DNA of 64,000 nucleotides from Bradyrhizobium yuanmingense (GTDB lineage: Bacteria; Pseudomonadota; Alphaproteobacteria; Rhizobiales; Xanthobacteraceae): positions 1 through 64,000 of the forward strand of contig NZ_FMAE01000004.1 of the NCBI RefSeq assembly GCF_900094575.1, given 5' to 3'. Of this stretch, positions 59,861 to 64,000 are shown one piece after another. Numbering within the stretch: the stretch's first letter is position 1; each line of letters begins with the position of its first letter. Under the pieces are notes generated by a model. The model worked only from the letters and a program-made list of their open reading frames with translations. It did no database searches and was not told the origin of the DNA. The translations under genes and the position numbers were made by a program.

Positions 59861-60604
59861 TTACCATTTCTCCACGGACGGACGGAGATCGAGCTCGTGG
59901 GTCCAGCCATCTTTGCTTTGCTGGTGGGTGAACCAATAAGCGTCGGCAATGGAAGACGTCTTGGTCAGGCTATCCGGCGGAATATCGCTTGCGTCGATCC
60001 CCTTCGCTGCCTTCATGCGTTGGTGAATTGCCTCGCTATCCACGCCAGCGTCGATCAGGAGATGCACGACGTGAATGTTCTTCGGTCCAAGCTCGCGCGC
60101 CATCGCCTGGGCCACTGCTCGAAGTCCGAACTTCGCTGATGAAAATGCCGCAAACCCCGAGCCGCCACGCACGCTTGCCGTCGCACCCGTAAAGAAGATG
60201 GTGCCGCGTCCGCGCGACAGCATCACGCGGGCGGCCTCACGTCCAACCAGGAAACCGCCATAGCAGGCGAGTTCCCAGGCTTTGAAAAACAACTTCTCCG
60301 TCGTGTCGAGCAGAGGCTTGTTGACGTTCGAGCCGGCATTGTAGAGGCAAACCTCGATGGGACCGTGCTCTTTCTCGACCCGCGCGAAAATGCCTTGGAC
60401 TTCCGCCTCCTGGCGCGCATCTACGCTGAATGCGTGAACGTCATGTCCCGCAGCCCTCAGCTCGGCCACGAGCACCTGCGATTTGGACGCATCGCGTCTG
60501 CAGATGCAGACTGTATAGCCGCCTTGAGCAAAGCGCCGGGCGACCGCCGCGCCGATGGCATCGCCTGCGCCAACAAGTATCGCTACACCTCGGCTCGCTG
60601 CCAT
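59861..60604 (-). CDS. SDR-fold protein with Phe in place of the catalytic Tyr
   Basis: 247 residues. Cofactor motif VGAGDAIGAAVARRF, NAGSNVNKP, Ser in FTGATASVRGG, and then AAFSSAKFGLRA where the usual YxxxK reads FSSAK. Lys is kept, Tyr is not. It is closely related to the 62442 protein. Such variants may be sluggish, have another activity, or bind without turnover. A GST gene follows directly. It is divergent from the CoA ligase over the second HxlR-type operator. Confidence 0.88.
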   Translation of the reverse strand: MAASRGVAILVGAGDAIGAAVARRFAQGGYTVCICRRDASKSQVLVAELRAAGHDVHAFSVDARQEAEVQGIFARVEKEHGPIEVCLYNAGSNVNKPLLDTTEKLFFKAWELACYGGFLVGREAARVMLSRGRGTIFFTGATASVRGGSGFAAFSSAKFGLRAVAQAMARELGPKNIHVVHLLIDAGVDSEAIHQRMKAAKGIDASDIPPDSLTKTSSIADAYWFTHQQSKDGWTHELDLRPSVEKW

Positions 60605-60621
60605 CCCGGATCCTCCCTATA

Positions 60622-60638
60622 AGTTCTGATTTGATACT
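60622..60638. promoter_or_regulatory. Weak HxlR-like half site
   Basis: AGTTC at 60622-60626 is followed after 7 bases by ATACT instead of GAACT. It lies 18 bp upstream of the minus-strand SDR start (60604). Only one arm fits the motif. Confidence 0.3.
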
Positions 60639-60740
60639 ATAGACTAACCGTCCGATCACGCGTTGTAAACGGCGGTTTATAATGGTTCGAAGTTGCCGCT
60701 CGACACCGAAAAAGGTCCGGCGCCGATTTATCAATTGACG

Positions 60741-60757
60741 AGTTCTAAAAAAGAACT
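60741..60757. promoter_or_regulatory. HxlR operator candidate 2
   Basis: AGTTC (60741-60745) and GAACT (60753-60757) with seven bases between, the same core and spacing as at 57133-57149. It lies between the divergent SDR (60604, minus) and CoA ligase (60775, plus) genes. Confidence 0.6.
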
Positions 60758-60774
60758 ATAAGACGAGGCCCCAA

Positions 60775-62424
60775 ATGTGCCGCATTGCAACGCTGGCACG
60801 GTCGGTCGGGAGGTCAGTGGTGCTGGAGCTTTCAGAGACGATCAGTGTCGACGAGATCGCTGTCGGCTTGCCGAGCCGAATCCATGAAGTAACGGCAGGA
60901 CCGGTTGCCAGAGCGCCCCACCAGATTGCGCTGGTTGAGGACGGGGCTTCGTGGAGCTATCGAGACCTGGAGCAGCGTGTGGGCGAAATCGCCACCGTGC
61001 TCTCATCGCTAGGGATCAGGGCCTGCGATCGGATGATCATTGTCAGCGAAAATTGTATTGCGCTTGCTGCATTGCTGCTGGCGGCAAGCCGGCTCGACGC
61101 CTGGGCGATTGTCGCCAACCCGCGCTTGTCTGCGCGCGAACTGGACCAGATCCGCGATCACAGCGGCGCCCGGCGGATGTTCTTCACGTCCGGTATGTCG
61201 AAGGAGGCCGCTGCTCACGCCTCACGCTACGGCGCCGAGAATCGGCGAATTGGCCCGCTGGCGGAAATTGGGGTTGGCCCGCTCGACGAAAGCGCGACAG
61301 TCCAGCCCCTGGAGACCGATCCGGCAAGGCAAGTCGCGGTCCTGATCTACACGTCAGGGACGACGGGGACTCCCAAGGGCGTGATGCTGTCGCATGACAA
61401 TCTTCTGATCAGCGCAAAGACCACTGCGTACTTCCGCAGAATGAACGAGAAGGACAAGATCTATCTGGTGTTGCCGATCTCGCATATCGTCGGCATCTCG
61501 CTCCTGATCATGACGCTGATGGTTGGCGGCACGGTGCGGATGGTCAGCAAATACGACCCTGCCGCGACTGCAAAGGCCATCGCGGAGGAGGGCGTCACCA
61601 TCCTCAATGGCGTGCCTGCCACCTATCAGCGCCTGCTGGAGTACAAGAGCATATCAGGCGTGGAACAACTGTCCCGAGGCTCGTTGCGCTTGATTGCCGT
61701 CGCCGGCGCGCCGCTGGATTTGAACCTGAAATTGCGTGTGGAAAAAGAGTTCGGGCTTCCGTTGCTCAACGGCTACGGGATCACCGAATGTTCGCCTGGA
61801 ATATCAGGCGTACGTTTCGATAGGCCGCGCTCGGATGCTGCTGTTGGAACGCTGCTGCCTGGTGTGGAAGCGCGGGTGCGAACCACCGAAGGATTTCCGA
61901 CCTTATCCGGTGAAGTCGGCGAGCTGCATGTTCGCGGGCGCAACGTGATGCTGGGGTACTATCGCGGCCCCGAGCTCACCGCGAAGGTGGTTGACAGCGA
62001 GGGCTGGTTCAATACCGGCGATCTCGCACGTTTCGACGGCGATTGTCTGTACATCGTCGGACGCACCAAGGAAATGATCATTCGTTCCGGCTTCAACGTC
62101 TATCCCGCGGAAGTCGAAGCTGTCCTCAGTTCACACAAGGACGTCGTGCAATCCGCTGTGGTCGGTCGTGCCGCGGGCGGCAATGAGGAGATCGTGGCCT
62201 TTGTGCAGTTGCTGCCAGGATCTCGCACCACATCAGAGACCCTGATGCAATTTGTCCGGTCTCAGCTTACTTCTTACAAGCGGCCGTCCGAAATTGTCAT
62301 CCTTGATGCCTTGCCGGCGACATCGACCGGCAAGATACTCAAGCACAAGCTCGCGGAGAGCTTGCGCGAAGATGGCGCAACCTCTGCGGTGCCGACGCCC
62401 GAATTGCGCAGACAACATATCTAA
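60775..62424 (+). CDS. AMP-dependent acyl-CoA synthetase/ligase
   Basis: 549 residues if begun at the ATG at 60775. The P-loop is LIYTSGTTGTPKGVMLSH near 188-205; further motifs are LLNGYGITECSPG, GWFNTGDLARFDGD and the C-terminal catalytic Lys in STGKILKHKL at about 520. It adenylates a carboxylic acid and forms its CoA thioester. A GTG at 60820 with GGGAGG shortly upstream is an alternative start and would remove 15 residues. It heads a plus run with an SDR and an acyl-CoA dehydrogenase. Confidence 0.92.
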   Translation: MCRIATLARSVGRSVVLELSETISVDEIAVGLPSRIHEVTAGPVARAPHQIALVEDGASWSYRDLEQRVGEIATVLSSLGIRACDRMIIVSENCIALAALLLAASRLDAWAIVANPRLSARELDQIRDHSGARRMFFTSGMSKEAAAHASRYGAENRRIGPLAEIGVGPLDESATVQPLETDPARQVAVLIYTSGTTGTPKGVMLSHDNLLISAKTTAYFRRMNEKDKIYLVLPISHIVGISLLIMTLMVGGTVRMVSKYDPAATAKAIAEEGVTILNGVPATYQRLLEYKSISGVEQLSRGSLRLIAVAGAPLDLNLKLRVEKEFGLPLLNGYGITECSPGISGVRFDRPRSDAAVGTLLPGVEARVRTTEGFPTLSGEVGELHVRGRNVMLGYYRGPELTAKVVDSEGWFNTGDLARFDGDCLYIVGRTKEMIIRSGFNVYPAEVEAVLSSHKDVVQSAVVGRAAGGNEEIVAFVQLLPGSRTTSETLMQFVRSQLTSYKRPSEIVILDALPATSTGKILKHKLAESLREDGATSAVPTPELRRQHI

Positions 62425-62441
62425 CTTACCGGGAGGACAAT

Positions 62442-63179
62442 TTGCAAAAGAGAAACGCAACCGTGGCCGTGATCGGCGCGGGCGACTTCATCGGCGGCGA
62501 GATCGCCAAAAAGTTCGCAGCAGAGGGGTTCACGGTCTTCGCCGGCCGTCGAAACGGCGACAAGCTGGCTCCCCTCGTCAGGGATATCGAGGCTGCCGGC
62601 GGCGAGGTTCACGCCCGCTCGCTCGACGCTCGCAAGGAGGACGAAATCACCTCCTTCCTCAACGATGCGGACAAGCACGCGCCCCTGGAAGTTTGCATCT
62701 TCAACATCGGAGCGAACGTCAACTTCCCGATTCTGGACACGACTGAGCGCGTTTTCCGCAAGGTCTGGGAAATGGCCTGCTATTCCGGCTTCCTGGCCGG
62801 TCGCGAGGCGGCCCGCCTGATGCTGCCGCGCGGGGGCGGCAACATCTTCTTTACCGGGGCGACAGCTTCGCTCCGCGGCGGCAGCGGCTATGCAGCTTTT
62901 GCAAGCGCCAAGTTTGGCCTTCGCGCGGTCGCGCAGGCAATGGCCCGCGAGCTTGGCCCGAAGAATATTCACGTCGCGCATCTCATCATCGATTCCGGCG
63001 TGGATACCGAGTGGGTTCGGCAACGCCGGCTGGAGGCTCTCGGGCCCAACGCGCTGGATGATCCGGACGCATTGATGCCTCCGGCCTCCGTCGCAGCATC
63101 CTATTGGCAGCTCTACCAGCAGCCGAAAAGCGCGTGGACCTTCGAGCTCGAGATCCGCCCCTTCGGCGAGAAGTGGTAG
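62442..63179 (+). CDS. SDR-fold protein with Phe in place of the catalytic Tyr (second copy)
   Basis: 245 residues from a TTG at 62442 behind GGGAGGACAA. Cofactor motif IGAGDFIGGEIAKKF, NIGANVNFP, Ser in FTGATASLRGG and AAFASAKFGLRA, again F-x-x-x-K instead of Y-x-x-x-K. It is highly similar to the 59861 protein (GREAAR-ML-RG-G-IFFTGATAS-RGGSG). It lies between the CoA ligase (17 bp) and the acyl-CoA dehydrogenase (14 bp), so an acyl-CoA-level reaction is implied. Confidence 0.88.
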   Translation: MQKRNATVAVIGAGDFIGGEIAKKFAAEGFTVFAGRRNGDKLAPLVRDIEAAGGEVHARSLDARKEDEITSFLNDADKHAPLEVCIFNIGANVNFPILDTTERVFRKVWEMACYSGFLAGREAARLMLPRGGGNIFFTGATASLRGGSGYAAFASAKFGLRAVAQAMARELGPKNIHVAHLIIDSGVDTEWVRQRRLEALGPNALDDPDALMPPASVAASYWQLYQQPKSAWTFELEIRPFGEKW

Positions 63180-63193
63180 CGGGACCTGCTGCG

Positions 63194-64000
63194 ATGGAGC
63201 TCAATCTTTCCAGCGAGGACGCCGCGTTTCGTGACGAGGTGCGCACTTTCATTGCGGAGAACTATCCGCAGGAAATGCGCGTTCCCAATCCGGAGACCGA
63301 CCTGACCAAGGAGCAGTCGCTGTTCTGGCATCGGATCCTCCACAAGAAGGGCTGGATCGCGCCACTCTGGCCCAAGGAATATGGCGGCCCGGGCTGGTCG
63401 GTGATGCAGCGCTTCCTGTTCGAGCAGGAGACGTCTCGGGCAGGCACGCTGCCGCCGCTCGCCTTCAGCGTGACCATGGTCGGGCCGGTGATCTATACCT
63501 TCGGCAACGAGGCGCAGAAGAAGAAGTTTCTGCCGCGGATCCTCTCCGGCGAGGATTGGTGGTGCCAGGGCTATTCGGAGCCCGGCTCCGGCTCCGATCT
63601 CGCGACCGTCAGAACCAAGGCGGTGCGTGACGGCGACCACTACATCGTCAACGGTCACAAGACCTGGACCACGCTGGCCCAGCATGCCGACTGGATCTTC
63701 TGTCTAGTGCGAACCGATCCGAACGCGAAGCCGCAATCCGGAATCTCCTTTCTGCTGATCGACATGAAGTCGCCCGGGGTCACCGTGCGGCCGATCATCA
63801 CGATTGACGGCAGCCATGAGGTCAACGACGTCTTCCTCGAGAACGTCCGCGTGCCCGTCGAGAACCTGGTCGGCGAGGAGAACAAGGGGTGGACCTACGC
63901 CAAATTCCTGCTCGGCAACGAGCGCACCAGCATGGCCGGCGTCGGCCGGTCCACCCGCTACATCGGCAGGTTGAAGCAGATCGTGAAGGCGGAGATCCCG
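63194..64000 (+). CDS. Acyl-CoA dehydrogenase, N-terminal part (cut by window end)
   Basis: 269 codons from the ATG at 63194 to the edge without a stop. The N-terminal helical domain (SSEDAAFRDEVRTFIAENYP; GWIAPLWPKEYGG) and the middle domain (CQGYSEPGSGSDLATVRTKA; YIVNGHKTWTTLAQHADWIF) are complete; the C-terminal helical domain with the catalytic base is missing. It resembles large-substrate dehydrogenases of the FadE group used for aromatic or cyclic acyl-CoAs. It oxidises the thioester formed by the upstream ligase. Confidence 0.92.
   Translation, partial: MELNLSSEDAAFRDEVRTFIAENYPQEMRVPNPETDLTKEQSLFWHRILHKKGWIAPLWPKEYGGPGWSVMQRFLFEQETSRAGTLPPLAFSVTMVGPVIYTFGNEAQKKKFLPRILSGEDWWCQGYSEPGSGSDLATVRTKAVRDGDHYIVNGHKTWTTLAQHADWIFCLVRTDPNAKPQSGISFLLIDMKSPGVTVRPIITIDGSHEVNDVFLENVRVPVENLVGEENKGWTYAKFLLGNERTSMAGVGRSTRYIGRLKQIVKAEIP

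Overview
The window looks like a chromosomal accessory region of a high-GC soil alphaproteobacterium, most likely Bradyrhizobium or a close relative. The grounds are the gene content (LivHMGF-type importers, family III CoA-transferases, Old Yellow Enzymes, FixJ-like regulators), the ATG/GTG/TTG start mix and the GC-rich codons. Species cannot be fixed without a search. Nearly all of it is catabolic: four blocks of uptake, CoA-activation and beta-oxidation-type genes, each with its own regulator, with sulfur-oxidation, signalling and efflux genes between them.

Left edge (1-1350): the N-terminal part of a tyrosine integrase on the minus strand, a 47-bp tRNA-Lys(CTT) 3' end without its 5' half (an attachment-site scar), and an IS21 istB remnant. 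This is a genomic-island boundary. Block 1 (1356-13781, plus strand except the first gene): IclR regulator, dienelactone-hydrolase-like protein, a complete branched-chain-type ABC importer (binding protein, LivH, LivM, LivG, LivF), CoA-transferase, a pair of acyl-CoA dehydrogenases, enoyl-CoA hydratase and a LigI-like amidohydrolase. A thioesterase, an Old Yellow Enzyme and a small unknown protein follow on the minus strand (13803-15982). Block 2 (16142-21940) repeats the theme on the minus strand: amidohydrolase, CoA-transferase, Old Yellow Enzyme and binding protein, plus a divergent IclR regulator. The two IclR genes share an 11-bp operator-like motif. Inference: an unsaturated cyclic substrate is imported, reduced, ring-opened, activated to a CoA thioester and beta-oxidised.

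Middle (22212-40049): a frameshifted glutathione S-transferase; a receiver-only protein, a FixJ/LuxR regulator and a PAS histidine kinase; a MATE exporter divergent from a LysR regulator over a perfect palindrome; a TehA-like transporter; a SoxCD-like molybdoenzyme/cytochrome pair with DsrE-like and DUF302 proteins; two alpha/beta-hydrolases around an unknown protein; an isochorismatase-like hydrolase; a small membrane protein; and a two-subunit molybdenum hydroxylase (IorAB type).

Block 3 (40682-55566) is bracketed by two directly oriented copies of a 108-bp element with inverted ends. It holds a twelve-gene minus-strand run (3-hydroxyisobutyrate-dehydrogenase-like, MmgE/PrpD, LivH, a LivM-LivG fusion, LivF, two tandem binding proteins, carboxymuconolactone decarboxylase-like, two SDRs, GntR regulator, TctC). 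Divergent from it is a plus-strand run (MmgE/PrpD, carboxymuconolactone decarboxylase-like, metallo-beta-lactamase-fold lactonase). A nested palindrome lies between the two promoters. Block 4 (56474-64000) has an HxlR regulator, an HCCA-isomerase/DsbA-like protein, CoA-transferase, GST, two SDRs lacking the catalytic Tyr, an acyl-CoA ligase and an acyl-CoA dehydrogenase cut by the window end. A shared AGTTC-N7-GAACT palindrome ties its promoters together.
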